Notes: generated by a model not told the origin, from the sequence alone. A stretch of DNA of 64,000 nucleotides from CAIPAT01 sp041665605 (GCA_041665605.1 JBAYIO010000009.1:1-64000); one strand, 5' to 3'. Shown: positions 16,350 to 25,686, counted from the stretch's first letter. Numbers and translations: made by a program.

Positions 16350-16994
16350 CTATGTAGTAGTTCCGGACGTTCCTGAAGTAGTCGTTTTTGTGTTATCCTG
16401 TTTCAAGTTCTTAAAGAAATCTTTATTTTCCTTGTGCTGGGTTTTCATCTGTTCTTTCCACATTTCTTTTTCTTCCTTGGATATAACGCCGTCACTGTAA
16501 ATCTGATCTATGGTCTGCTTGTTCTCCTGTACCTGTTTTTCCATTTGAGCGTCTACCTTCGCCCATCTTTCCTGCAATTTAGCCGTCATTGCACTCTTTC
16601 TGTTATCAGGAATGCTGCTGCTCTGAATCTTGCCGAGTAAATCACTACGCTGCTGAGCAACAAATGCTTTGATCTCGCTTATCTGCTGAGTGCGGAATTG
16701 ATCAATCAGCGGCTTCTGGTCGGCAGGAGTTTTGCCTTTCAGCGATTCCTTGAACGTATGATGTTCTTTTCTTTTCTGCTCCAGGTAAGATTTCACCTGG
16801 GAATGATACGCTTCGATGAGGGCTTTAAGCGGATGCTGGCCTGTTCCTTTGGTTACGGCAGATGTTGTGCCGGCAGTAGAACTGGTGGTGGTGCCGGCAG
16901 TTGTTGACTGTTGTGCGAGAGCGCCGCTGAACGCGATTGACGCAATACATATAACTGCGGCTCCGATAATTGTTCTGCTGCTTTTTGTATTCAT
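16350..16994 (-). CDS. Secreted, charged helical protein of unknown function
   Basis: A 214-residue protein with a clear Sec signal (residues 1-27, ending GALAQQ). It continues with a Ser/Thr/Gly/Ala linker, then a long Lys/Glu/Gln-rich helical region (about 50-195) and a second Thr/Gly/Ser tail. The pattern is that of a periplasmic coiled-coil or chaperone-like protein; the segment YSDGVISKEEKEMWKEQM superficially resembles an EF-hand loop but is incomplete. SD AGGAG lies 8 nt before the ATG. It is the gene after the V-ATPase operon but is separated from it by that operon's terminator. No family is recognised. Confidence 0.65.
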   Translation of the reverse strand: MNTKSSRTIIGAAVICIASIAFSGALAQQSTTAGTTTSSTAGTTSAVTKGTGQHPLKALIEAYHSQVKSYLEQKRKEHHTFKESLKGKTPADQKPLIDQFRTQQISEIKAFVAQQRSDLLGKIQSSSIPDNRKSAMTAKLQERWAKVDAQMEKQVQENKQTIDQIYSDGVISKEEKEMWKEQMKTQHKENKDFFKNLKQDNTKTTTSGTSGTTT

Positions 16995-17090
16995 TTTCCG
17001 TCTCCTTTATTTATTTGTCTGAGTCTGTGCGACATCTTGCAAGCTTTGACCATTAAAACGAAAGAAAAGCAGATTTATTGTGCGGATACA

Positions 17091-17120
17091 AGAAAAAAGG
17101 CAGGCGTTTAAGCGCCTGCC
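17091..17120 (-). terminator. Terminator of the V-ATPase operon
   Basis: An 8-bp stem GGCAGGCG / CGCCTGCC with a 6-nt loop is followed on the minus strand by six T. It lies 29 bp after the subunit K stop codon. Confidence 0.85.
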
Positions 17121-17148
17121 TTGCAGAAACTAATACAAATAACTGAAA

Positions 17149-17604
17149 TTAACCTACAATCAGCAGACCGGCAACCATTGCAAAAATAGCAACGGTTTCG
17201 ATAATACCAATAATCATCAGATAGTTGGCAAAGCCTTTGCCGGTTTCGCCGTAAGCGTCGCAGGCGGAAGCTCCGCATTTACCCTGATACAGCGCGGAAA
17301 ATCCGATGACCATGCCGGAAAAAATCCCGGTGAACAGGAAAAGCGCCCACATTTCAGGGTGAACATCCACTTTGCCTTTCATTACGATCATCAAAATCAG
17401 ACCGTAAATCGTCTGCGCCAGCGGTGCGCCCGCAAACGTCAGCATCAGGAATTGTGCCGGTTTGTTCTGAAGGTAACATTTTTTCCAGGCTCCGATTGCG
17501 GCACTGCCGGCAATGCAAGACCCCAGGACGGACCCGACCGCGGAAAAACCGATTGCGGCATAACATCCGACGGTCGCCAAATCTTTCGTGAATTGCGCAT
17601 CCAT
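17149..17604 (-). CDS. atpK: V-type ATPase subunit K (proteolipid)
   Basis: A 151-residue rotor-ring protein with four transmembrane helices in two hairpins. Only the second hairpin keeps the ion-binding carboxylate, E136 in GIIETVAIF. This is the one-site-per-four-helix arrangement known from Enterococcus hirae NtpK. Q64 (in PLAQTIYG) and Q107 (in LYQGK) align with two Gln that help bind Na+ in NtpK, while the NtpK Thr next to Q64 is Ala here, so ion choice is undecided. It is the last gene of the operon, 24 bp after subunit I, with its own strong terminator. Confidence 0.93.
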   Translation of the reverse strand: MDAQFTKDLATVGCYAAIGFSAVGSVLGSCIAGSAAIGAWKKCYLQNKPAQFLMLTFAGAPLAQTIYGLILMIVMKGKVDVHPEMWALFLFTGIFSGMVIGFSALYQGKCGASACDAYGETGKGFANYLMIIGIIETVAIFAMVAGLLIVG

Positions 17605-17628
17605 GATTATTCTCCTTTCAAGATGTAA

Positions 17629-19401
17629 TCATTGTTCTAGTTTTTTAAAAGGCTTAAATGCAAATCCAGCCCATTTCAGGCCGGCATGATTCGAAAATTC
17701 CAGGGTGTTCAACCGGACGCCATGCACCAGCACAGCCAGCAGCGAAAGCGTTATGTTCATAACGTGTCCGAACAATACGGTTAAAACCGCCATCGGGATA
17801 TAGAGCCATCCCGGCGATGCATGCAACAGCGATTCGCCCATGCCGTTGAAGCTTTCAGCGATGTAAAACGCGGCGACGCTGACGGCGAAAAGACGGATGT
17901 ATGACAGCGTGTCTACAAACGAGCCGAGAGACTCAAGCGGGAAACTGAATACTTCGGCGGAATCGCCCCAGTGAATAAAGCAGGTCAGGATTAACAGGAA
18001 TCCGACGGCATACAGGATAAACATAATCATCGGGTACGGTCCCGGGAAAATAATCAGCCGGGTTGCAAGGATCAAGTTGCCGAACAGCACGAAAATCCAG
18101 CCCAGATGGCCGATCGCCTTCCTGGATTTCAAGTCTTTCATGGCTTTCAGGATATGGCCGGTTGAAAGATGAAGAGCGGCCAGAATGAAGCAAATCAGTT
18201 CCATCCGGGAGTTTTTCAATTGCGGGTTATGGTGCGGATTCAGCCACTCCAGTCCGCCTTTTTCCATGCCGAACCAGGAGCCGCACAATGCGCCCCACAC
18301 GACAGTGACGACGCTCAGCAGAATAAACAGATTTATCGGCAGCCGCAGTTTTTCGCTTTTGACAGTAAACTTGGCGATCAGCGCGGCAAGCAGGAAAATT
18401 ACGCCATAACCGGCATCGGTAAAAATGACCCCGAAAAAGATCGAAAAGAAAACCAGAAAACAGATACTGATATCCGGTTCCTTATATCCTGTTGACAGTC
18501 CCAGAAAATCGAAAACCGGCTGGACCATGCGGAAAAATTTTGGCAGTTCAACCAGGGTAGGAACATTATCATTGGAATCCGGGTCGCGCAAGCCTAAGGC
18601 CCAGCCGTGGCTGATCGCTGCCTGCTTGAGCTTTTCTTCATCCCTGACCGGGACATATCCGGTGAGATAAGCGAGTTCTCCCTGCAGCGACATGCTGTCG
18701 CGGTTGCTCAGAAATTCTACCGTTTCGGAAGTCATGAATTTATATTGTTCCAGGATCTCAAGCCCCTGGGCCAGCGAATGCAGGCGCTCATCAATTTCTT
18801 TAAGCCTGGTTTCCCATTTAAGAATTTCTTCTTTGAGCGGCTTAATACCGGCAATTTTCGGCAGCGTTTCCAGCGGGATGCTTGCCGGGTCCAGCGGAGT
18901 CGTGGATATTACCGCGAAAAGACAGAATTTTTTGTCCTGATGAATTACTTCGCAGACAAAATCGTTATTCTCTTTCAGCTTAAGGAACTGACTTGGAGTC
19001 ACACCGCAGGGATATACATAAATTCCCTTGTCCTCGAGCTGTTTTATGGAGTCTTCAGAAAAATCGCCCCACGGTTCAATGATTTCCAATTGATGTTTCA
19101 GTTCGCCCAGAGCTCTGGCAACGGCCTGTCTCTCATCTAGGAGGGTGAGCGTCTCCTGAACTATCGGATGCCCTTCCGTCAGCTCAAGCGGCTTTGCGCT
19201 GTGTTTATGCTTTATTTCGCCTAAAACCGCGGAAGCTTTATCAATATCCGTCATTATATGCCTGGCATCGCCTTGTTCCAGGGTATCTCCCCGCTGCTCG
19301 AACTGAAGATGCATAATACCCATGTCGCGCAGTTTGTTCAGCGCGGCTTCGCGGTCGGAGACCAGGCAGACTAAAGTAGCTTTTTTCATTGGGACGATCA
19401 T
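17629..19401 (-). CDS. atpI: V-type ATPase subunit I (a-type stator/channel)
   Basis: A 590-residue protein with a cytoplasmic N-terminal half rich in coiled coil (about residues 90-290) and a C-terminal half with about seven transmembrane helices. The membrane half contains IFFGVIFTDAGYG and SYIRLFAVSVAAFYIAES; the Arg in the latter (near residue 500) fits the essential channel Arg of the V/A-ATPase a/I family. It overlaps subunit D by 4 bp. It provides the ion half-channels against the K ring. Confidence 0.93.
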   Translation of the reverse strand: MIVPMKKATLVCLVSDREAALNKLRDMGIMHLQFEQRGDTLEQGDARHIMTDIDKASAVLGEIKHKHSAKPLELTEGHPIVQETLTLLDERQAVARALGELKHQLEIIEPWGDFSEDSIKQLEDKGIYVYPCGVTPSQFLKLKENNDFVCEVIHQDKKFCLFAVISTTPLDPASIPLETLPKIAGIKPLKEEILKWETRLKEIDERLHSLAQGLEILEQYKFMTSETVEFLSNRDSMSLQGELAYLTGYVPVRDEEKLKQAAISHGWALGLRDPDSNDNVPTLVELPKFFRMVQPVFDFLGLSTGYKEPDISICFLVFFSIFFGVIFTDAGYGVIFLLAALIAKFTVKSEKLRLPINLFILLSVVTVVWGALCGSWFGMEKGGLEWLNPHHNPQLKNSRMELICFILAALHLSTGHILKAMKDLKSRKAIGHLGWIFVLFGNLILATRLIIFPGPYPMIMFILYAVGFLLILTCFIHWGDSAEVFSFPLESLGSFVDTLSYIRLFAVSVAAFYIAESFNGMGESLLHASPGWLYIPMAVLTVLFGHVMNITLSLLAVLVHGVRLNTLEFSNHAGLKWAGFAFKPFKKLEQ

Positions 19402-20006
19402 GCTGCCGCCTCCTGAGATTTGCGTTTGGCAATCTTGGAGCGGGCGACGCCGGCAGTGTCATTATTGCCGAGCGCGATCCGGATGACCCGGATATTTTCC
19501 CGGCACTCAGGTATTTTAACTTTTTCGAAGAGATTAACGCGCTGTGAAGTGGTTTTCAATTCCCGCGAAAGCAACCGGAATTGCTCTTCTATTACCTTAT
19601 GTGCTTCATCCAGTTCAATGATCTTCTTGACTGCTTCCACGCCATCATCAATCCATGAATCTTCCATAAACAAGTTATATTCTTTAATATTGAAACTGAT
19701 GGATTTAAAAACCGGGACCTGAACTCCGCCGATGTTGGCGGTGCCGGTTTCCACGCTTTCAACATAAATGATCGAGGAAAGCAGTTTCATCGCATGTTTA
19801 TCGCTGAAAAGGCTGATCCATGACACAATGTTTTTACGAAGTGCTTCCGCGGCTTCTTCATTCTCGCGCAACCTGGCCTGGCTCTTGCGGATTTCCATCT
19901 GAAGCTGCTGTTTTTTCAACTGCAGCATCGGCAGAAAACGCATGAATTGCTTCAGCGCGTCCTGCTGAGCCTTCAGTTCGGTTTTGGTCATTTTGATTTT
20001 AGCCAT
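19398..20006 (-). CDS. atpD: V-type ATPase subunit D
   Basis: A 202-residue central rotor shaft of the V/A-type ATPase, mostly two long helices forming an antiparallel coiled coil. The N-terminal MTKTELKAQQDALKQFMRFL and the C-terminal helix (LLSRELKTTSQRVNLFEKVK) match the family pattern in order. It lies between subunit B (22 bp upstream) and subunit I (4-bp overlap). The gene symbol follows V-type nomenclature and should not be confused with the F-type beta subunit. Confidence 0.92.
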   Translation of the reverse strand: MAKIKMTKTELKAQQDALKQFMRFLPMLQLKKQQLQMEIRKSQARLRENEEAAEALRKNIVSWISLFSDKHAMKLLSSIIYVESVETGTANIGGVQVPVFKSISFNIKEYNLFMEDSWIDDGVEAVKKIIELDEAHKVIEEQFRLLSRELKTTSQRVNLFEKVKIPECRENIRVIRIALGNNDTAGVARSKIAKRKSQEAAA

Positions 20007-20027
20007 AGTGAGATCTCCCGGAATTGA

Positions 20028-21320
20028 CTATTCCGGCCAATATTCCTTAATAAGGTTCATTCTGATACTGGTCTCAGTTTTGTCGAAACATTCGGCCAAA
20101 GTTTTCCAGCCCAGATCAAGGGCGTCTTCCAGCGGGATATTTTTGGACAAGTCCATCATGCGCTCTTCAAAAAGAGCCCCGTATTTGAGCAGCTTGGTGT
20201 CCCAGGCGCTCATCTGGAAACCCATCGACTGCTTTTCCAGCGTTTCTTTATAATCCGCATATAAGCGGATCATCGTGTCCATGATCGTGCGGTGGTCGGA
20301 ACGGGTATCGGCATTGACCTGCTGTTTAAGGCGGCTCAAAGAACCGAACGGCTCGATACGGCCGTGACGCAGATAGAACTGGCCTTCGGTGATATATCCG
20401 GTATTATCCGGGATCGGATGCGTAATGTCATCACCGGGCATTGTGGTAGCGGTCAGAATAGTGATGGAGCCGGCGCCCTCGAAGTCAACGGCTTTTTCAT
20501 AGCGTGACGCCAACTGGCTGTAAAGGTCGCCGGGGTAGCCGCGGTTTGACGGAATCTGTTCCATGGTGATGGCGATTTCCTTCATGGCGTCGGCAAAGTT
20601 CGTCATATCCGTCAGCAGCACCAGCACCCGCTTGCCTTCAAGCGCATAAGCTTCGGCGACGGCCAACGCCATATCCGGCACCAGCAGACATTCGACGACG
20701 GGGTCGGCGGCAGTATGGATGAACATGATCGAACGGGAAAGCGAACCTTCCTCGTCGAGAGTATTGCGGAAGTAAAGATAGTCGTCATATTTAAGTCCCA
20801 TGCCGCCGATAATGATGACGTCAACTTCGGCCTGCAGGGCGATGCGCGCCAGTAACTGGTTGTAAGGTTCGCCGGCAACGGAGAAAATCGGTATTTTCTG
20901 GGATTCGACGAGAGTATTGAACACGTCAATCATCGGAATACCGGTACGGATCATCTTTCTCGGGATGATTCGTTTTGCCGGATTAACAGAGGGGCCGTTG
21001 ATTTCGATCAAATTTTCATCCACCGGAGGGCGGTTGTCCCGCGGAACGCCGCGTCCGTTAAATACCCTGCCGAGCAGATCTTTTGACGATGAAACCCGCA
21101 TCGGGTAACCCAGGAAACGCACCTGGTCACCAGTGTTGACGCCGCGGCTTCCGGCAAAGACCTGAAGATATACCTTCCGGTCCAGCAGCCGGATGACCTG
21201 AGCCAGGGAAGTGCCTCTGGCGCTGGTTACTTCCGCAAGGTCGTTATATGCGACATTGTCGGCCTCCACGGTGATAACGTTACCTGCGATCTGGATAATG
21301 CGATGATATACTTTACGCAT
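20028..21320 (-). CDS. atpB: V-type ATPase subunit B
   Basis: A 430-residue non-catalytic nucleotide-binding-type subunit of the V1 head. It shows the B-subunit landmarks GRVFNGRGVPRDN, the PARRIIPR-like segment (PAKRIIPRKMIRTGI), DVFNTLVESQKIPIFS and LASRYEKA. It lacks a working Walker A Lys loop, as expected for B. It overlaps subunit A by 8 bp, so A and B, which must be made in a 3:3 ratio, are translationally coupled. Confidence 0.95.
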   Translation of the reverse strand: MRKVYHRIIQIAGNVITVEADNVAYNDLAEVTSARGTSLAQVIRLLDRKVYLQVFAGSRGVNTGDQVRFLGYPMRVSSSKDLLGRVFNGRGVPRDNRPPVDENLIEINGPSVNPAKRIIPRKMIRTGIPMIDVFNTLVESQKIPIFSVAGEPYNQLLARIALQAEVDVIIIGGMGLKYDDYLYFRNTLDEEGSLSRSIMFIHTAADPVVECLLVPDMALAVAEAYALEGKRVLVLLTDMTNFADAMKEIAITMEQIPSNRGYPGDLYSQLASRYEKAVDFEGAGSITILTATTMPGDDITHPIPDNTGYITEGQFYLRHGRIEPFGSLSRLKQQVNADTRSDHRTIMDTMIRLYADYKETLEKQSMGFQMSAWDTKLLKYGALFEERMMDLSKNIPLEDALDLGWKTLAECFDKTETSIRMNLIKEYWPE

Positions 21321-23046
21321 TGCTGTGCTCCTTAACTTTTGCGTCTATTGCGCTTTCAAGCTGTTTAAACTCGTCGCTTCCGGTTTCGGAAAAGTTCCAG
21401 TCAAGAAAGTTCTGACGGAGTTCCAGAAAATAACGGCGGGCAAGGTCTTTGTCTTTAAAACCGAAATCGGCATTCAGAACCAGTACAACTTTGTTAAAAA
21501 CATATTTCTGACGATCCGCATCGGTAGCGCCGTCAATTTTATCGAAAGTGTTCTGCTGGAGATAAACGTAGTCCAGAAATTCACTCTTCAAGTATAACAT
21601 AAAATCGTCGATATGAGTGCCTTCTTCGCCGATCACTTTCATCATCTGGTTGACTTCATTGCCGCGCCGCAGAATCATGCGGGCTTTGGCAATATCGGTT
21701 TTATCAACGATACTCTGGTAATGGCTCCAACTGTCCAGCGGATGAATCGCCGGGAAGCGGCGCGCATCGGAACGCTCGCGGGATAGTCCGAGGAAAGCAC
21801 CGACGACCTTGAGTGTCGCCTGGGTGACCGGCTCTTCAAAGTTGCCGCCGGCAGGGCTGACAGCGCCGCCGATGGTGACGGACCCGTTGGTTCCGTCATT
21901 AAGTTTAACCAGTCCGGCACGTTCGTAGAAACCGGCAATCAGCGATTCCAGATAAGCAGGGAACGCTTCTTCGCCGGGGATTTCTTCAAGTCTTCCGGAC
22001 ATTTCACGGAGCGCCTGCGCCCAGCGGGAGGTAGAGTCTGCCAGCAGGAGACAGTTAAGCCCCATCTGACGGTAATATTCCGCCAGCGTGACGGCAGTAT
22101 AAACGGAAGCTTCACGGGCCGCAACCGGCATCGAACTGGTATTACAGATAATAATTGAACGGTCCATCAGCGTGCGTCCGGTGCGAGGGTCGTCAAGATG
22201 CGGAAATTCGCGAAGAATTTCGACGACTTCGCCAGCTCGCTCACCGCAGGCGGCAATGATGACTACATCAGCCTGGGCATGCTGGCTGAGCGCATGCTGC
22301 AATACGGTTTTGCCTGCGCCGAAAGGTCCGGGAGTACAGAAAGTCCCGCCGACCGCGACGGGGAAGAATGTATCAATAATCCGCTGCTGGGTAATCAGCG
22401 TATTTAACGGCAGCATTTTCTCTTTATATGCGGTTATCGGAATTTTTACCGGCCAGTTCTGAACCATGGTTACGCCGCGTTCTTCGCCTTTTTCATTTTT
22501 AACTCTGGCGACGGTATCGCCGATCCGGTAATTACCGGCGGCTTTTACTTCGATGAGCTCCCATGCGCCATGCAGTCCGAAAGGCAGCATGATATAATGC
22601 TTGAAAATCCCCTCCGGAACAAAGCCGATATGGTCACCGGCTTGCAGTCGGTCACCAGCTTTGGCCAGCGGCGTGAACAGCCACTCTTTTTCATAATCCA
22701 GCGCTTTCATATAAAAACCGCGCTTTAAGAAAAAGCCGGTTTTCTCCGCCAGTTCGTCAAGCGGATTCTGCAGCCCGTCATACACTTTAGTAAGCAGACC
22801 TGGTCCCAGCTCAACGCTGAGCAGTTCGCTGGTAAAATCAACCTTGTCGCCGACCTTAAGTCCGCCGGCGCTTTCAAAGACCTGCAAATCGGCGCGATTG
22901 CCGCGTACCCGGATAACTTCGCATTTCAGGCGTTCGTTGCCGATGTTGGCAAAGGCGACTTCGTTTTGTGTTACGTTCGTGTCGAATTCCACGGTCAGCA
23001 TATTGCCGTTGACCCCGACTATTCTTCCTGTGCTGGAGTCTTGCAT
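21313..23046 (-). CDS. atpA: V-type ATPase catalytic subunit A
   Basis: A 577-residue catalytic subunit. The P-loop GPFGAGKTVLQHALSQ carries the catalytic Lys-Thr. It is preceded by the A-type non-homologous insert (about residues 110-190) and followed by CGERAGEVVE and the family segment LADSTSRWAQALREMSGRLEEIPGE (split in two here for length: LADSTSRWAQALREMS and GRLEEIPGE). SD GGAGAGA lies 8 nt before the ATG. The enzyme may synthesise or hydrolyse ATP coupled to H+ or Na+; direction is not visible from sequence. Confidence 0.96.
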   Translation of the reverse strand: MQDSSTGRIVGVNGNMLTVEFDTNVTQNEVAFANIGNERLKCEVIRVRGNRADLQVFESAGGLKVGDKVDFTSELLSVELGPGLLTKVYDGLQNPLDELAEKTGFFLKRGFYMKALDYEKEWLFTPLAKAGDRLQAGDHIGFVPEGIFKHYIMLPFGLHGAWELIEVKAAGNYRIGDTVARVKNEKGEERGVTMVQNWPVKIPITAYKEKMLPLNTLITQQRIIDTFFPVAVGGTFCTPGPFGAGKTVLQHALSQHAQADVVIIAACGERAGEVVEILREFPHLDDPRTGRTLMDRSIIICNTSSMPVAAREASVYTAVTLAEYYRQMGLNCLLLADSTSRWAQALREMSGRLEEIPGEEAFPAYLESLIAGFYERAGLVKLNDGTNGSVTIGGAVSPAGGNFEEPVTQATLKVVGAFLGLSRERSDARRFPAIHPLDSWSHYQSIVDKTDIAKARMILRRGNEVNQMMKVIGEEGTHIDDFMLYLKSEFLDYVYLQQNTFDKIDGATDADRQKYVFNKVVLVLNADFGFKDKDLARRYFLELRQNFLDWNFSETGSDEFKQLESAIDAKVKEHSNA

Positions 23047-23083
23047 CTCAAGTGTCTCTCCTGTTATTATATATGTAAGTCAT

Positions 23084-23656
23084 TTAATTCTCTTCCGTTT
23101 TAGTTTCAGTATCAGATCCGCTTCTGTCATTTATGGCAGCAACAATCCGGTCAAAATTCTCGTATCCATGTTCGTTATTCCTGCACAGCCACTTCTCATG
23201 GATCAGCAGCCGTAATTTGTAAATAAACAGTTTATTGACATCAAAATAATGTCCGAACTCAAGCTCATCCAGCCAATGCCAGCGGAGGCTGTCCAAATAT
23301 TTTTCACGTTCCGCCGGATTGGGTTTGGCATACGCTTCCTGAATGCCGCGGTCGATGTCAGAAGAGTCATCGCCTTTCGGCATGGCGCGATTTGCATTTT
23401 CGCTTTTGCGCCCGGCCCGGTATAATGCCATACGCTTGCGCAAATTCTTCTCTAAAGCAAGCCACTGGAATGCGCTGGTATCTGCGGCAAAAGGACTGTC
23501 TTTCAGCGGAACAAGTGAAACCGCGTCAAGCAATTGCAAATCATTTCCGCTGATCTGCTCTTCGCATAAACGCCGGAACTCTCCGCTGTTTATAGACGGA
23601 GTTTCCTCCAGCTTAATGAATGGTAAAGAGCAAATCAGATAATAGTACTGTTTCAT
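23084..23656 (-). CDS. DUF2764 family protein of V-ATPase operons
   Basis: A 190-residue protein with the DUF2764 hallmark N-terminus QYYYLICSLPFIKLEE and the conserved SLRWHWLDELEFGHYFDVN motif. This family occurs in V-type ATPase operons of Bacteroidetes, Chlamydiae, Spirochaetes and relatives. There it sits where subunit C would be expected and is generally suspected to be a C-like stalk subunit. Here it lies between E and A, 28 bp after E and 37 bp before A. No separate C, F or G gene is found in the operon. Confidence 0.85.
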   Translation of the reverse strand: MKQYYYLICSLPFIKLEETPSINSGEFRRLCEEQISGNDLQLLDAVSLVPLKDSPFAADTSAFQWLALEKNLRKRMALYRAGRKSENANRAMPKGDDSSDIDRGIQEAYAKPNPAEREKYLDSLRWHWLDELEFGHYFDVNKLFIYKLRLLIHEKWLCRNNEHGYENFDRIVAAINDRSGSDTETKTEEN

Positions 23657-23684
23657 ATCGCGGCTTCGGCTTTTATTTTAAGAA

Positions 23685-24293
23685 TTACGCCTTGATCATT
23701 TCGGCCAGGCGCGGACCGACATAGGCACAAATGATGTCGGCAATAGCTTCATCAGAAAAATCGAAAAAGACATTATCGCCGCTGACGCTGAATTTCAGTC
23801 CGGAATCAATATCCTGCCCGGCAAGAATCCGCGGAGACTGCTTAAGGTCTCCCGCAAGCCCGGCCTTCAACTGTTTTTCCATTTCCGCCAGATCTTTTGC
23901 CGCAACCAGAAGCTCAAGCTTAGGTTCAGCATCCGGGTTCTGATTTTTAAATCCTTCAACCATCTGGCGCAGAATGGAAGCCATGAATTCAGGGGTCATC
24001 GCGGCTCCGATATTATTTTTGATGACATTTTCCAGCCTGGATTGAAATTCCTGACGCAATTTTAAAATAATATCTCTGGCTGCCTGCGATACCGCTGATT
24101 TGCCTCTTGCCTCGTTATTGGCCGCATCGGTTTCTGCCTGTTTTCTGATCTCTCCGGCTTCCTGTCTGGCGGCGTTGATAATCTCCTCGGCCTGCTTTTT
24201 CGCAGCCTGGATTATGGTATTTTTTTCATCGTCGGCCTTTTTAATGCCTTCCTGATGTATCCTGTCTAAAAGTCCCTGCAGTTCTTCGGCCAT
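23685..24293 (-). CDS. atpE: V-type ATPase subunit E
   Basis: A 202-residue peripheral-stalk subunit. The N-terminal two-thirds is a charged, Ala/Gln/Glu/Lys-rich helix (about residues 1-100) and the C-terminus is a small globular domain ending in ADIICAYVGPRLAEMI, the usual E-subunit layout. An earlier TTG at 24299 is in frame, but ATG 24293 has a full AGGAGG 7 nt upstream and is chosen. It is the first gene of the operon, downstream of a good promoter candidate. Confidence 0.9.
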   Translation of the reverse strand: MAEELQGLLDRIHQEGIKKADDEKNTIIQAAKKQAEEIINAARQEAGEIRKQAETDAANNEARGKSAVSQAARDIILKLRQEFQSRLENVIKNNIGAAMTPEFMASILRQMVEGFKNQNPDAEPKLELLVAAKDLAEMEKQLKAGLAGDLKQSPRILAGQDIDSGLKFSVSGDNVFFDFSDEAIADIICAYVGPRLAEMIKA

Positions 24294-24349
24294 ATACAAA
24301 CCTCCTGTTGGCAGGTGAATGTTTAAATAAAAAATTAAAAAACCGACCT

Positions 24350-24378
24350 AACATATATTCTGAATTTGAAAATTGCAA
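24350..24378 (-). promoter_or_regulatory. Candidate promoter of the V-ATPase operon
   Basis: On the minus strand TTGCAA (24378-24373) and TATGTT (24355-24350) are 17 bp apart. Transcription would start near 24343, giving a 5' leader of about 50 nt before the subunit E start. The surrounding region is AT-rich and gene-free (24300-24478). Confidence 0.5.
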
Positions 24379-24478
24379 GAGAAAAATCCGTGAAAATTGA
24401 TTTTAAAAAATGAAAACAACTCAATTTTATCAAGCCTGTAGTTTGCAGTGTGAAAAGACTGAATCGGAAAATGAGAGA

Positions 24479-25033
24479 TCAAGATAGATTATTATTAGTT
24501 TTTGTGCTTTTGGCGGTTATTGACGCATCCAGCCGCTTTTGCATTTTCTCCGCATGACGGGCTTTCATTTTGCGGGCAAATCTTAGCGCAGTGATATAAC
24601 CCGGGGGAATGGCTATTGCCGAAAGAATGGCTCCGCCGATCAGATAGGGGATGCCTAGCTCCCGTCCTGCGTTTACCAGCTCCTCCATCGACACATTATT
24701 ATACAAATCGGATAATACGGTTTTAACCTCCGCCATAGACAGCGGGTCACAAAGAATATAACCGCCGAGCATGCACTGCAGCGGATAGATAATCGGGATT
24801 GTGAATTCATTTGAAAACGCAAACGTGACGCCAAACGCGGTAATTTTATTGCACCGGAAAATAAACGCCAGCAGCAGGATCGTAACGGTATGCAGACCGA
24901 TTGGAATTAAAAGTGCGGCCAGCAGCCCGAGCGCCGCACCGCGGGCAATACATTCAGGAGAGCTTTCCTGGCGGAACAGCTTGATAAAATAGATGACGCA
25001 TTTCTTCCAGCGCTGTTTAAGCCTGAGCCTCAT
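24479..25033 (-). CDS. DUF2062 membrane protein
   Basis: A 184-residue inner-membrane protein with the DUF2062 core: basic N-terminus, ARGAALGLLAALLIPIGLHT as the first membrane segment, a CNKITAFG.T turn, and FSNEFTIPIIYPLQCMLGGY. A C-terminal hydrophobic hairpin (about residues 130-155) is followed by a basic tail. The biochemical function of the family is not established. It lies on the same strand as the V-ATPase operon but 185 bp upstream of the chosen subunit E start and probably has its own promoter in the AT-rich spacer upstream. Confidence 0.8.
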   Translation of the reverse strand: MRLRLKQRWKKCVIYFIKLFRQESSPECIARGAALGLLAALLIPIGLHTVTILLLAFIFRCNKITAFGVTFAFSNEFTIPIIYPLQCMLGGYILCDPLSMAEVKTVLSDLYNNVSMEELVNAGRELGIPYLIGGAILSAIAIPPGYITALRFARKMKARHAEKMQKRLDASITAKSTKTNNNLS

Positions 25034-25444
25034 TCTTTATCTCATTTGGTTAGTGCTAATTGCTTCTTTTTTACTACTCTGGGAGTCGGCAGGCGACAAA
25101 AAAACCTCCGGATACTGTTCCGCAAAAGTTTTTCAACAACTGCAGAACTCTCCGGGAATTCATGACCGCGTTGCTATATTATTCCTGCATAAATCGTTTT
25201 AGCAGTCTCAAACATTTCCATGCTCCTTTAAATTAACCATTGAATTCAATTTTTTCAAATTATTTCAGAAATTACCGTGATTTATTAACAGGGCTCAAAA
25301 ACAGTCCCGATTTGCTCCTTTCGTGAAAAGCGAAAAAGAAGATTGACTTTTTTATATACAATGACAATTTATTAATAACATTGATTTCTTGTTGCGAAGT
25401 GTGCGAATATCAGATTATTCTCTGTTTTAACAGAATAGTGGATA

Positions 25445-25488
25445 TTACAGTTTTGTTATCATTATTGTTTGATGTTACAATTTTGTAA
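25445..25488 (+). promoter_or_regulatory. Paired palindromic sites upstream of glnN
   Basis: TTACAATTTTGTAA at 25475-25488 is a perfect palindrome (TTACAA-TT-TTGTAA). A near copy, TTACAGTTTTGTTA, lies at 25445-25458, exactly 30 bp upstream, and both are followed by ATCATTATT. The sites would be centred about 145 and 175 bp upstream of the predicted start, where sigma-54 activators usually bind. The sequence does not resemble the NtrC consensus, so the activator is unknown. Confidence 0.6.
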
Positions 25489-25600
25489 TCATTATTTCTA
25501 CAAATTTGTATATAGTTTACATTTTGCCCAAACGGCATTATTGATGTTATGCATATATAAGTTATTGTCTTAAAGGTATTTATTGAGTATATTGTCTCTA

Positions 25601-25616
25601 TTGGCATAGATTTTGC
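25601..25616 (+). promoter_or_regulatory. Sigma-54 (-24/-12) promoter of glnN
   Basis: TTGGCATAGATTTTGC contains GG and GC separated by exactly 10 bp within TTGGCA and TTGC, matching the sigma-54 consensus closely. Transcription would start near 25627, about 60 bp before the glnN ATG. Nitrogen control of glutamine synthetase by sigma-54 is a classical arrangement in Proteobacteria. Confidence 0.75.
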
Positions 25617-25686
25617 TAGACTAGACTTGAACAGATTAAAATTCTTTAAAGAACTCAAAACATAAAACAATCCGGAGGGATAAAAA

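Larger units (their letters stand above)
25034..25686. other. AT-rich divergent regulatory spacer
   Basis: About 650 bp between the minus-strand DUF2062 gene and glnN. Short open frames here lack ribosome sites and read through AT-rich DNA, so none is called. It holds the glnN control region: two palindromic sites and a sigma-54 promoter, listed separately. The part nearer 25034-25330 shows nothing further I can name. Confidence 0.6.

Noticed and set aside
16500..16560. EF-hand calcium site in the small secreted protein
   Set aside because: The loop YSDGVISKEE lacks the full set of coordinating residues and stands alone.
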